A stretch of DNA of 64,000 nt from Streptomyces sp. RPA4-2 (GTDB taxonomy: Bacteria > Actinomycetota > Actinomycetes > Streptomycetales > Streptomycetaceae). The notes beneath the pieces are model-generated. The model was not told the DNA's origin, made no database searches, and saw nothing but the letters and a program-made list of their open reading frames with translations. The stretch spans positions 4,960,001 to 5,024,000 of the forward strand of contig NZ_CP050975.2 in NCBI RefSeq assembly GCF_012273515.2. The letters are read 5' to 3'. A program made the translations under genes and the position numbers. Positions 56,155 through 64,000 of the stretch are shown in pieces. Every line of letters starts with the position of its first letter. The stretch's first letter is position 1.

Positions 56155-56805
56155 TCAGCTGAAGATGATCATCGAGCCCTGGGCGAGGCTCCGGGTCGCC
56201 GCCGCGTGCAGGCCCAGCCAGACGTGCCGCTCACGGGCGAAGGGGCTCGCGTCGTAAGGGGCGGGAGCGGCCGGCTCCTCCAGCTCCGTGGGGGCCGCCG
56301 GCGGCTGCGGGGCGGCCGGCGGATTGGCCGGGTCGATGCCGATCGAAGGGGCCACGAACTCGAGCTCGTGCAGCAGCGTCTGGGAGGAGCCCAGCGGGCC
56401 GCCCCCGGCGAGGAGTTCGTCGTTGGCGAGCGGGTGCGGGAAGTCGACCGGCACGTACGCGCCCGCGTGGTCGTAGTGCCAGACCAGATGCGACTGCTGG
56501 GCGTTCGTCTGGAACATCTCCAGCAACTGCTCGTAGTCGCCGCCCAGTTCGTCCACCGGGGTGACCGCGAGACCGCACATCTGCAGCAGATACGCCCGGC
56601 GCAGGAAGTGCAGGGCGTCGTAGTCGAAGCCCGCGACCGGGGCGACGTCGCCGGACAGCCCCGGCATGTAGGCGTACACGGGGACCGGCGGAAGCCCGGC
56701 CTCGCCCAGCACCTTGTCGTACAGCGCCAGTTCCTCGGCGAACGGGTTGTCGGGGGTGTGGCACAGCACGTCGACGAGCGGGACAAGCCACAGGTCACAG
56801 GCCAA
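56155..56805 (-). CDS. Conserved hypothetical protein
   Basis: A 216-residue product. I recognise no named domain. The sequence is well ordered (ACDLWLVPLVDVLCHTPDNP, FDYDALHFLRRAYLLQMCGL, SHLVWHYDHAGAYVPVDFPHP, GPLGSSQTLLHELEFVAPSI) with a Pro/Ala linker near residues 160-185, and ends GLHAAATRSLAQGSMIIFS. No signal peptide or membrane helix. It is in the same direction as the glycosyltransferase upstream (66-bp gap after 56872) and may be co-transcribed. Confidence 0.78.
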   Translation of the reverse strand: MACDLWLVPLVDVLCHTPDNPFAEELALYDKVLGEAGLPPVPVYAYMPGLSGDVAPVAGFDYDALHFLRRAYLLQMCGLAVTPVDELGGDYEQLLEMFQTNAQQSHLVWHYDHAGAYVPVDFPHPLANDELLAGGGPLGSSQTLLHELEFVAPSIGIDPANPPAAPQPPAAPTELEEPAAPAPYDASPFARERHVWLGLHAAATRSLAQGSMIIFS

Positions 56806-56871
56806 CAGACGGCTCCTCTAGCTCCTGGGGAAGCACGGTGGTCAGGGAAGCGTAATGCGTGGGGCCCGTCC

Positions 56872-59340
56872 TCAGTCCCCCTCGTGCAGATCCCATACCC
56901 AGACCCCGTGCACCCACGTGCCGGGGCGGCCCACCAGCTTGTCCACGGCATCCCGCAGCTCGTTCTGGTGGGGCTGCGGGACCAGCACCAGCGCGCCCGC
57001 CTTCCAGAACGTGAAATCGGCGCGGGCCTGCGCCCGCCAGTTCTTGCCGATCACGGGGACCTTGCCCGAGTACCGCACGTCGCGCAGCATGTTGGACGTG
57101 AAGCGGGGCGAGGCGCCGTAGATACCGATGTGCTCGGGGCCGTAGGGGCCGTTGAAATACCCGCCGGGCAGGGGGAAGCCGAGGCCCGCCGCCGTCTGCC
57201 AGTGCAGTGCCTCCGCGTCGCCCGGGTCCGGCAGCGGCACCGGCACCAGGGACTCGCCCCTGGCCGGGTCGACGTACGCCCGCCACGTTCCGTCGGTGAA
57301 GAAGGCGGGGGTCGGCTCCCGGTCGACCGTCTTCAGGGGCGCCGGGACGAGGGGGAGCAGCGCGGCGGCGACGGCCAGCGCGCCGAAGTACTGGGTGGCG
57401 GCGCCGCGGGCGCTCAGCAGCCGCTCGATCGCGACCGCCACCAGCATCCCCAGCGCGGGCGCGCAGATCATCGCGACCCGTCCCTCGATGACGGACTCGA
57501 AGAGGGGTTTTCCGGACAGCAGCGCCCAGGGGCCGGGCAGCACGATGTCGGTCGTCGGAATGCGGAACCTCGGGCCCAGTGAGAGCATGGCCGCGGCCAG
57601 CGCCGTGAAGGCGAGGGCCTTGACGAGCGCCCGCTCCCACAGCCGTACGACGACCGCGAAGGCGAACACGGCCAGCGGCCACCCGTAGAAGGCGTTCTGC
57701 TCGGTGGGGTTGAGCGAGAGCGCGCCCGCACGGTCGGCGTTCCCGGCGAGCAGCGAGCGCTCGGCGAAGGAGAGCAGGGCGAGAGGGCTGTTGCCGGCAT
57801 TGTCGCCGTGGAGCACGCTCCCGTAGCTCTGCGGCCCCGCGAACTGCCAGTACAGCGGGAACGCGACGATCGGCAGGCACACCGCCCCCGCCACCGCCAG
57901 CCCGTTCAGCAGCGGACGCCACGCGGCGCGGGCGGCGTCGCGTCGGACGAGCCCGTAGCCGAGGGCGAACAGCGCCATGCCCATCGACGCGAGCAGCAGG
58001 GGCTCCTCGCCGAGGAAGATCTGGTACGTCGCCATCAGGCCGAGCACGATCCCGTCCCGGACGACCCGGGTGCCGGCGCACAGCCGCAGCGCCCGGTCGA
58101 TGATCAGCGGGACCATGAACAGGATCATGAAGTTCGGGTGCGCGTTGGCGTGGCTGACCATCGGCGGGGCGAAGGCGGCCAGCGTGGCGCCGACGAACGC
58201 CGCGCCCCGGTGTCCCACGACCCGTTTGACGATCAGCCAGTACCAGGCGGCGCCGGTGGCGGCCAGTCCCAGCGTCATGACGAGGCTGAGCGCGATCGCC
58301 GGGCCGAACAGCAGGGTGATCGGCGCGAAGGGGACGGACAGGCCCAGCATGACCGTGTTGGCCATGAGGTTCACGCCGTCCGGGAAGCCCTGGAGGGTGG
58401 TGAAGAGCGGGTTGTGGAGATGGCGGATGTTGTCCGCCGTGACCGCGAAGAACCACTCCCACTGGTTCTGGTCCTGGAGCGAGTCCGGGAGGTAGCGGCC
58501 GTTCGGGTCCGCCCAGCGGCCGGAGTAGAGGGCGACCGCCATGAGGAGGAAGAGCGAGACCGCGAGGAGGTCCGCGGGGCGGACGGAGCGGGCCTTGAGG
58601 AGGGTCAGTTCGGCGAGGACGCGGCCGTAGTCGAGGGGCCGTACCTTCGAGCCGGGCTGGTGGGACCAGCGGACCGGGACCTCCGCCACCGGCCAGCCCG
58701 AGCGGCGGAAGTGCTGGAGCACCTCCACGTCGATGCCCCAGCCGTTGAGCCGCGACGCGCCGAACGCCTCCCGTGCCCGCTCCCCGTCGAAGAGCTTGAA
58801 CCCGCACTGGGTGTCGCGTATGCCGGGCACCGCGACCCTGCGTATCAGGAAGTTCCCGGCGCGGCCGAGCAGCTCGCGCAGCCGGTGCTGGTGCGTGTCT
58901 ATCGTGGCGCCGGGTGTGGCCCGTGAGCCGATCGCGGCCGCGTGGTCCTCGCCGAGCGCCTTGTCGAGCAGCTCCAGCTCCTCGATCGGCGCGGCCAGGT
59001 CGGCGTCCGTGACGAGGACGCGGCGGCCGTACGAGGCGAGGACGCCCAGGCGCAGGGCGTTGCCCTTGCCGCGGTTGCGGGGACTGGTGACGAGCTGGAC
59101 GCGGGGTTCGCGGGCGCGGACGGCATCGACGACGTCTCTCGTGCCGTCGGTGGAGCCGTCGTCGACGACGATCAGTTCCCAGCTGCCGAATCGGCTTTCG
59201 TTGTCGCTCAGGTGCGTGATGATCGCGTCGAGCGTCGGCGCGAGCCGTCGCTCCTCGTTGTAGGCGGGGACGACGACCGACAGGTCGATGGCGGGGGCCG
59301 GCATGTCCTCTATGACGTCCGTGGTGTGTGGCGCGCTCAT
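56872..59340 (-). CDS. GT2 glycosyltransferase fused to a large membrane domain
   Basis: An 822-residue fusion. Residues about 20-250 are a GT2 domain of the DPM1/polyprenyl-phosphate sugar transferase type: LSVVVPAYNEERRLAPTLDA, VVDDGSTDGT, the DAD motif in LVTDADLAAPIEELE, and NGWGIDVEVLQHFRR. From about 265 to 720 there are ten or more membrane helices, resembling GT-C-type sugar transferases with DPNGRYLPDSLQDQ and NAHPNFMILF; a periplasmic C-terminal domain (about 110 residues) follows. The first half likely charges a lipid carrier, and the second may use it to glycosylate an outside target (inference). ATG 59340 overlaps the GntR stop by four bases. Confidence 0.82.
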   Translation of the reverse strand: MSAPHTTDVIEDMPAPAIDLSVVVPAYNEERRLAPTLDAIITHLSDNESRFGSWELIVVDDGSTDGTRDVVDAVRAREPRVQLVTSPRNRGKGNALRLGVLASYGRRVLVTDADLAAPIEELELLDKALGEDHAAAIGSRATPGATIDTHQHRLRELLGRAGNFLIRRVAVPGIRDTQCGFKLFDGERAREAFGASRLNGWGIDVEVLQHFRRSGWPVAEVPVRWSHQPGSKVRPLDYGRVLAELTLLKARSVRPADLLAVSLFLLMAVALYSGRWADPNGRYLPDSLQDQNQWEWFFAVTADNIRHLHNPLFTTLQGFPDGVNLMANTVMLGLSVPFAPITLLFGPAIALSLVMTLGLAATGAAWYWLIVKRVVGHRGAAFVGATLAAFAPPMVSHANAHPNFMILFMVPLIIDRALRLCAGTRVVRDGIVLGLMATYQIFLGEEPLLLASMGMALFALGYGLVRRDAARAAWRPLLNGLAVAGAVCLPIVAFPLYWQFAGPQSYGSVLHGDNAGNSPLALLSFAERSLLAGNADRAGALSLNPTEQNAFYGWPLAVFAFAVVVRLWERALVKALAFTALAAAMLSLGPRFRIPTTDIVLPGPWALLSGKPLFESVIEGRVAMICAPALGMLVAVAIERLLSARGAATQYFGALAVAAALLPLVPAPLKTVDREPTPAFFTDGTWRAYVDPARGESLVPVPLPDPGDAEALHWQTAAGLGFPLPGGYFNGPYGPEHIGIYGASPRFTSNMLRDVRYSGKVPVIGKNWRAQARADFTFWKAGALVLVPQPHQNELRDAVDKLVGRPGTWVHGVWVWDLHEGD

Positions 59341-60053
59341 TCGGCGGCCAGACGTTCTATGAGGGCCAGGGAGTGCGCGTTGTACTCGGTGACGATCGCG
59401 TGCGCCGCGCGCGGGTCGCGCCGCGCGAGCGCGTCCACCAGCTCCGTGTGCCCCGACCAGAGGTAACCCCTCAGGTCGTCCACCCTGCGGAGGTGCTGGA
59501 CCGTGCACACCCAGGACTGGACACGCAGGCGGTGCAGGAAGTCGGCCAGGTAGGCGTTGCCGAAGAGGGCGCTCAGTTCGCGCCAGAAGCGGAGGTCGTA
59601 GCCGATGAGGATGTTCAGGTCGCCCGCGGCGGCGGCGCGCTGGGCCTCCTCGCCGCGGCGGCGGACGCCGGCGAGGGCGGCGAGGACGCGTGGATCGTCG
59701 GCCAGTTTCATGCCGTCGCCCTCGATGAGGCTGTGGAACATCCCGTCCGTGACGAGGCTGCGGGCCTCGATCATGTCGCGGAAGTCGGCCGGGGAGTACT
59801 CGTGCACGCGGAAGCCGCGGTGCTGGTCCGCGTCCAGCAGCCCCTGCGCCGACAGGTCGACGAGGGCCTCGCGGACCGGGGTCGCGGAGACGCCGTACTG
59901 CTCGGCGATCTCCTTCACCGTGAACTCCTGCCCCGGCTGGAGGCGGCCTGCCAGCACCTCGTCGCGGAGTGCGTCGGCGATCTGCTGCCGCAGGGTGCTG
60001 CGGGTTACGGCGCCAGTGCCGCCGGTGCCGGGCATGGTGTGTCGCTCCCCCAT
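59337..60053 (-). CDS. GntR family regulator (FadR/FCD type)
   Basis: A 238-residue regulator. The winged helix-turn-helix is at about residues 17-80 (LRQQIADALRDEVLAGRLQPGQ, then VKEIAEQYGVSATPVREAL) and an FCD ligand domain follows (EARSLVTDGMFHSLIEGD, SGHTELVDALARRDPRAAH). Such proteins sense small carboxylates. It overlaps the glycosyltransferase start by four bases and lies downstream of the aminotransferase at 60389, which it might control; a large repeat palindrome separates the two. ATG 60053 or 60035 can start. Confidence 0.88.
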   Translation of the reverse strand: MGERHTMPGTGGTGAVTRSTLRQQIADALRDEVLAGRLQPGQEFTVKEIAEQYGVSATPVREALVDLSAQGLLDADQHRGFRVHEYSPADFRDMIEARSLVTDGMFHSLIEGDGMKLADDPRVLAALAGVRRRGEEAQRAAAAGDLNILIGYDLRFWRELSALFGNAYLADFLHRLRVQSWVCTVQHLRRVDDLRGYLWSGHTELVDALARRDPRAAHAIVTEYNAHSLALIERLAAE

Positions 60054-60388
60054 CGCGTACGGGTGCGCGTGCGTGTGTGCGCGTGTGCTTCGTCTATGAG
60101 CACGTCACCTTACGCGGTGGGGTTCCGGCAAGGGTTTCTTCGCCCCCGCCGCCCCTACCCGACCCGTCCGTTCCTGGGGGCTCCGCCCCCAGACCCCCGG
60201 TCGGCCTTGAGGGCCTTGTCCTCAATCGCCGGACGGGCTGAAAATCCGCAGCCCGGGGCTTAAGCACCATCAGCCCGTCCGGCGTTTGAGGACGAGCCCT
60301 TCGGGCGATGGCGAGGGGTCTGGGGGCGGAGCCCCCAGGTACGGGACGGGTCGGGTAGGGGCGGCGGGGGCGAGGAAAGTCCCCGGTG
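60054..60388. other. Gap between GntR and aminotransferase genes
   Basis: About 335 bases, filled almost entirely by the inverted repeat at 60134-60380. No gene. Confidence 0.5.
60134..60380. repeat. Large imperfect palindrome (arms of about 107 bp)
   Basis: The left arm (60134-60240) starts CGCCCCCGCC and ends GGACGGGCTG; the right arm (60271-60380) is its inverse complement with a few differences, with a 30-base loop. Each arm includes CTGGGGGCTCCGCCCCCAGA, itself a hairpin, and the GTCCTCAAACGCCGGACGGG element also seen at 26727-27002. It lies after the aminotransferase stop (leftward) and could end transcription. No coding. Confidence 0.85.
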
Positions 60389-61744
60389 TCAGACCGTGTG
60401 TTCGTCCGCTATGGACAGCGCCATGTCCAGTACGGCGAGCCCCTCCTTCGCCTCGCCCTCCGTGACGTTGCACGGCGGCACGACATGCGTACGGTTCATG
60501 TTGATGAAGGGCCACAGCCCGTGGGCCTTCGCGGTCGCCCCGAACGCCGCCATCGGCGCGTTGTCCGTCCCCGCCGCGTTGTACGGCACCAGCGGCTCCC
60601 GCGTCTCCCGGTTCTTGACCAGCTCAAGGGCCCAGAAGACCCCCGTACCGCGCACCTCGCCGACACTGGGATGCCGCTCGGCGAGCTCCCGCAGCCCGGG
60701 ACCGAGCACCGTCTCACCGATCCGCGCGGCCTGTTCGACGATGCCCTCCTCCTCCATCACGTTGATCGTGGCGACGGCCGCCGCGCAGGCCAGCGGATGC
60801 CCGGAGTACGTGAGCCCCCCGGGGTAGGGCCGGCGCGCGAAGGTCTCCGCGATCTCCGAGGAGATGGCCACACCGCCCAGCGGCACGTACCCGGAGTTCA
60901 CGCCCTTGGCGAAGGTCATCAGGTCCGGCGTCACGGCGTAGTGATCGGCGGCGAACCACTTGCCGGTCCGCCCGAACCCGGCCATGACCTCGTCCAGGAC
61001 GAAGACGATCCCGTACCGGTCGCAGATCTCCCGCACCCCGGCGAGGTAACCGGGCGGGGGCGTCATGATGCCCGCCGTGCCGGGGATCGTCTCCAGGATG
61101 ACGGCCGCGATGGTGGCCGGCCCCTCGAAGGCGATCGTGTCCTCCAGGTGCTGGAGCGCGCGCTCGCACTCCTGCCGCTCGTTCTCCGCGTGGAAGGGGG
61201 AGCGGTAGAGGAACGGCGCCCAGAAGTGGACGACGCCGGCCGCGCCGATGTCGTTCGGCCAGCGCCGGGGGTCACCGGTGAGGTTGATCGCGGTGGAGGT
61301 GGCGCCGTGGTACGAGCGGTACGCGGAGAGGATCTTCGGGCGCCCGGTGTGCAGCCGTGCCATCCGCGTCGCGTTCTCGACGGCCTCGGCGCCGCCGTTG
61401 GTGAAGAAGATCTTGTCCAGGTCGCCCGGTGTCCGCTCGGCGATCAGCCGGGCCGCCTCCGAGCGCGCCTCGATGGCGAAGGCGGGCGCGAACGTCGACA
61501 GCGTGGCGGCCTGCTCCTGGATCGCGGCGACGACCTTCGGGTGCTGGTAGCCGATGTTGGTGAAGACGAGCCCGCTGGTGAAGTCCAGATACCGCTTGCC
61601 TTCGTAGTCCCAGAAGTACGACCCCTCCGCGCCGGCGACGGCGAGCGGGTCGATGAGCTCCTGCGCGGACCAGGAGTGGAACACGTGCGCGCGGTCCGCG
61701 GCCTTCACTGCGGCGCCGACCTGGGGGTTGGGCTGAGGGGTCAT
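60389..61744 (-). CDS. Class III aminotransferase (beta-alanine/GABA-pyruvate type)
   Basis: A 451-residue PLP enzyme. Family parts are FTNGGAEAVENATRMARLHTG, the PLP lysine in LMTFAKGVNSGYVPLG, VFVLDEVMAGFGRTGKW and GTGVFWALELVKN. The pattern YRSYHGATSTAINLTGDPRRW fits omega-aminotransferases using beta-alanine, GABA or similar amines with pyruvate. ATG 61744 is chosen because the conserved N-terminus begins there (MTPQPNPQVGAAVKAADRAH); an upstream start at 62020 would add 92 low-complexity residues. The GntR gene is downstream past the palindrome. Confidence 0.9.
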   Translation of the reverse strand: MTPQPNPQVGAAVKAADRAHVFHSWSAQELIDPLAVAGAEGSYFWDYEGKRYLDFTSGLVFTNIGYQHPKVVAAIQEQAATLSTFAPAFAIEARSEAARLIAERTPGDLDKIFFTNGGAEAVENATRMARLHTGRPKILSAYRSYHGATSTAINLTGDPRRWPNDIGAAGVVHFWAPFLYRSPFHAENERQECERALQHLEDTIAFEGPATIAAVILETIPGTAGIMTPPPGYLAGVREICDRYGIVFVLDEVMAGFGRTGKWFAADHYAVTPDLMTFAKGVNSGYVPLGGVAISSEIAETFARRPYPGGLTYSGHPLACAAAVATINVMEEEGIVEQAARIGETVLGPGLRELAERHPSVGEVRGTGVFWALELVKNRETREPLVPYNAAGTDNAPMAAFGATAKAHGLWPFINMNRTHVVPPCNVTEGEAKEGLAVLDMALSIADEHTV

Positions 61745-62085
61745 GCGCCGAAGCGTAGGTGTCCACGGAGCGGACGCGATATCGGCGTCCTGTCTGCGGT
61801 CCGGGGCTTTCCGCGACAGTCTGTCGGGCGTGGGGACCCGGAGAGGGACGCGGAGGCGGAACGGAGGCGGAGCGGAGGCGCACGCGGCGGGGTGGGGCGG
61901 GACGGGTGCCGGAGCGGCGCTCGGCGGTGCCCGGTGACCCTCTCGGTGACGCTCGGCGGCCCCGCGACGGGCGTCACGAAAGCGCCAGACGCTGTTACGG
62001 AACCGTAGACACCACCCCACCCACCTCCCCGTACGGCCGCACTATCCTCGGGCTGTTGCACACGTACGGGGGAGGGCGCGCGACG
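61745..62085. other. Divergent gap between aminotransferase and kinase genes
   Basis: About 340 bases with divergent promoters expected. A short run of about 12-bp units GGAGGCGGAACG/GGAGGCGGAGCG is near 61849-61884. No gene or RNA is supported. Confidence 0.5.
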
Positions 62086-62135
62086 ATGGAGAAGCTGGGG
62101 GCGGGGACCCGCGTCAGATCGGGGCGTACCGGCTG

Positions 62136-63485
62136 ATGGCGCGGCTCGGTGCCGGCGGGATGGGGAACGTCTATCTCGCACGCTCCGACCGCGGCCGTAC
62201 GGTCGCCGTGAAACTGGTGCGCGAGGAACTGGCCGAGCAGGAGGAGTTCAGGGCCCGCTTCCGGCAGGAGGTGCGGGCCGCGCGCAGGGTCGGCGGCTAC
62301 TGGACCGCGCCCGTGCTGGACGCGGACACGGAGGCCGACATCCCGTGGGTCGCGACCGGTTACGTGGCCGGGCCCAGCCTGCAGACCGTCGTCGGCCACG
62401 ACCACGGCGCGCTCCCGGAGCGATCCGTGCGCATCCTCGCCGCCGGCCTGGCGCACGCCCTGAAGGACATCCACGCGGCCGGACTCATCCACCGCGACCT
62501 CAAGCCCTCCAACGTGCTGGTGACGATCGACGGCCCGCGCGTCATCGACTTCGGGATCGCGCGCGCCCTGGAGACCGTCACCGACGGCGGCCTCACCCGC
62601 ACCGGCGCGCTCGTCGGCTCTCCCGGTTTCATGGCGCCCGAGCAGGTCCGCGGCGACCGTGTCACGCCCGCGTGCGACATCTTCTGCCTCGGTTCGGTCC
62701 TGTCGTACGCCGCCACGGGCGTGCTGCCGTTCGGGGCGACGAGCAGCGGGGTGCACGCGATGATGTTCCGCATCGCGCAGGAGGACCCGGACCTGGAGGG
62801 CGTGCCGGAGGGGCTCGCCGACCTCGTACGGCACTGTCTGCGCAAGGATCCCGCGGCGCGGCCCTCGCTCGACGAGATCCTGGAGCGGACCGGCGCGGAG
62901 GACACCGTCTCGGGCGGGCGGTCCCGTGACCCGTGGCTGCCGAGCGCGCTGGTGGCCCAACTGGGGCGGCATGCGGTGCGGTTGCTGGACACGGAGAACC
63001 CGGACGCGGCGCCCGCCGCGCTCCCGCCGGCCCCGGAGCGGGCCCCGGACCCGGCCGTGGATCTGTCCAAGCCCCCTGCGGCATCCGCCGCACCTGCCGC
63101 ATCCGCCGCACCCGATGCGCCTGTTACGCCCGCTGAACCCGTTGCCCCCGTCGCCTCCGGCGCCGCACCGGTTCCCGAGGTCGCCCCGGAACACGCCGCC
63201 ACCCCGCCGCCGGGGCAGCCGGGCTCCGCCGACCATCTCCCCACGATGATCGGGGGCTTCCACGGGACGCCCCCGCTTACCGCACCGCCCGCCCAGCACC
63301 CCGCGTACGGCTATCCCCAGCAGCACCCCAGTCCTTCGGGGCCGCCCGCGTACGGCTATCCACAGGGCGGCTGGGGCGCTCCGCCGGGCTCCTACGGCTC
63401 GACGACGCCGTACGGCCCCGGCGGCGGGCCCGCCCCGACCTCGTGGAGCCCCCGCGCAGAAGCGGCCGTTCCACCGCCGCCCTGA
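62136..63485 (+). CDS. Serine/threonine protein kinase, frameshifted at both ends
   Basis: A Hanks-type kinase: glycine loop LGAGGMGNVYLARSD, Lys in VAVKLVREEL, catalytic LIHRDLKPSNVL, DFGIARALE and the APE-like FMAPEQVRGD, then a Pro-rich juxtamembrane region after about residue 290. The true start is probably ATG 62086: MEKLGAG, then DPRQIGAYRLMARLG reads in this frame only if one G is added to the run near 62103. This frame ends at 63485, but an added C near 63443 would carry it into a membrane helix and extracellular domain (63482 to 64000). The listed span is the uninterrupted frame from the internal ATG 62136. Confidence 0.85.
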   Translation: MARLGAGGMGNVYLARSDRGRTVAVKLVREELAEQEEFRARFRQEVRAARRVGGYWTAPVLDADTEADIPWVATGYVAGPSLQTVVGHDHGALPERSVRILAAGLAHALKDIHAAGLIHRDLKPSNVLVTIDGPRVIDFGIARALETVTDGGLTRTGALVGSPGFMAPEQVRGDRVTPACDIFCLGSVLSYAATGVLPFGATSSGVHAMMFRIAQEDPDLEGVPEGLADLVRHCLRKDPAARPSLDEILERTGAEDTVSGGRSRDPWLPSALVAQLGRHAVRLLDTENPDAAPAALPPAPERAPDPAVDLSKPPAASAAPAASAAPDAPVTPAEPVAPVASGAAPVPEVAPEHAATPPPGQPGSADHLPTMIGGFHGTPPLTAPPAQHPAYGYPQQHPSPSGPPAYGYPQGGWGAPPGSYGSTTPYGPGGGPAPTSWSPRAEAAVPPPP

Positions 63486-64000
63486 TCGTGGTGGCGCTGG
63501 TCGTCGCGCTGGGCGCGGGCGGCTCCGTCTACGCCCTGATGCGGGGCGGCGGCGACGGCACCGACGACTCCAAGGGGGCCCCGGCCACCACCGCGCCCAC
63601 GACCCCGGGCCCGACGGCATCCGGGCCGTCGGCCTCCGCCCCCACCGAGTCGTCCGAGTCGCCGTCGGCGGGGGGCGGGACGGTCCCGGAGGCGTTCCTC
63701 GGCACCTGGGACGCCTCCATCGACAACGCGACGGGGCACAACACGCGCCGGCTCACCATCCAGCAGGGCGAGGTCGGCGACGCGGTCCTCTTGCTCACCG
63801 CGGACGGCCCGCTCGGCAGCGGCACGTACCACTGCGTCTTCCAGGCCGAGCTGACCGCCGCCCCGGGCGCCGGCGGCCCGCTGCGGATCGGTCCCTCCCA
63901 GGTCTCCTCCGGCGAACCGCTCTCCTCCTGCACCCCGGGCGCCGCCTCCGAGGTGACCCTGCTGCCCGACGGCACTCTGCGCCGGGTGAACACGGGCTCC
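63443..64000 (+). pseudogene. Displaced C-terminal part of the kinase (membrane helix and extracellular domain)
   Basis: In the frame one base before the kinase frame the sequence reads RRSGRSTAALIVVALVVALG, a typical juxtamembrane helix, then a Ser/Thr/Pro linker (SKGAPATTAPTTPGPTASGP) and an extracellular domain with VPEAFLGTWDASIDN, HNTRRLTIQQGEVGD and a Cys pair (TYHCVFQ and SSCTPG). The frame is open to the window end. It belongs to the kinase gene and is separated only by one base missing from the C run near 63443. The receptor domain has no recognised ligand. Confidence 0.72.

Overview
The window is a stretch of core chromosome from a high-GC actinomycete, almost certainly a Streptomyces. 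The evidence is very high GC in third codon positions, frequent GTG starts, GGAGG-type ribosome binding sites, the dnaK-grpE-dnaJ-hspR operon with HAIR operators, an XRE/DUF397 pair, a class F sortase and actinobacterial families such as DUF3151, DUF1023, DUF2617 and YbjN. No tRNA, rRNA, transposase, phage gene or CRISPR array was found.

Layout. 1-4041: a secreted FG-GAP protein (cut by the window edge) and a membrane iron-sulfur oxidoreductase of the EtfD type. 4275-5295: a WecA/MraY-like membrane transferase with a frameshift. 5298-9619: the heat-shock operon dnaK-grpE-dnaJ-hspR with promoter, two HAIR operators and terminator. 10337-12109: a sugar-binding lipoprotein and an unknown protein. 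12736-15532: two tail-to-tail paralogous LuxR-type regulators, then a divergent two-gene unit encoding a secreted peptide with three 14-residue repeats and a Rieske-like protein without its cluster ligands. 15619-18814: a flavin-binding-fold protein divergent from clpB, with a HAIR operator between them. 19161-29619: housekeeping genes (YbjN, mannosyltransferase-like, aminotransferase, DUF2617 plus membrane spermidine synthase, CoxG-like, aldose epimerase, pyrE, fba). 29682-35886: MFS exporter, DUF3151, tryptophan dioxygenase and kynureninase, TetR, and a probable kynurenine formamidase. 36050-42712: DUF1023 hydrolase, acyltransferase and two tandem NarL-type two-component systems. 42818-47341: P450, ABC exporter and MarR-like regulator. 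47373-51424: degenerate diacylglycerol-kinase homologue, purA, XRE/DUF397 pair. 51619-55272: Tat-exported 5'-nucleotidase, class F sortase and a repeat-rich secreted protein. 56155-64000: conserved hypothetical, glycosyltransferase-membrane fusion, GntR regulator, class III aminotransferase and a Ser/Thr kinase running off the window.

How genes work together. HspR, the last gene of the dnaK operon, should repress dnaK and clpB through the HAIR sites. KynA, the predicted formamidase and KynU would take tryptophan to anthranilate. The XRE and DUF397 genes overlap by 4 bp, like many such pairs. The sortase and the repeat protein next to it may be enzyme and substrate.

Two cautions. At least four genes carry single-base frameshifts in short G or C runs (near 4922, 49853, 62103 and 63443), which suggests base-call errors rather than decay. 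Several intergenic gaps carry palindromic or tandem repeat elements. The most intriguing locus is 12736-15532, the repeat-peptide/Rieske-like/LuxR group, for which I know no described function.
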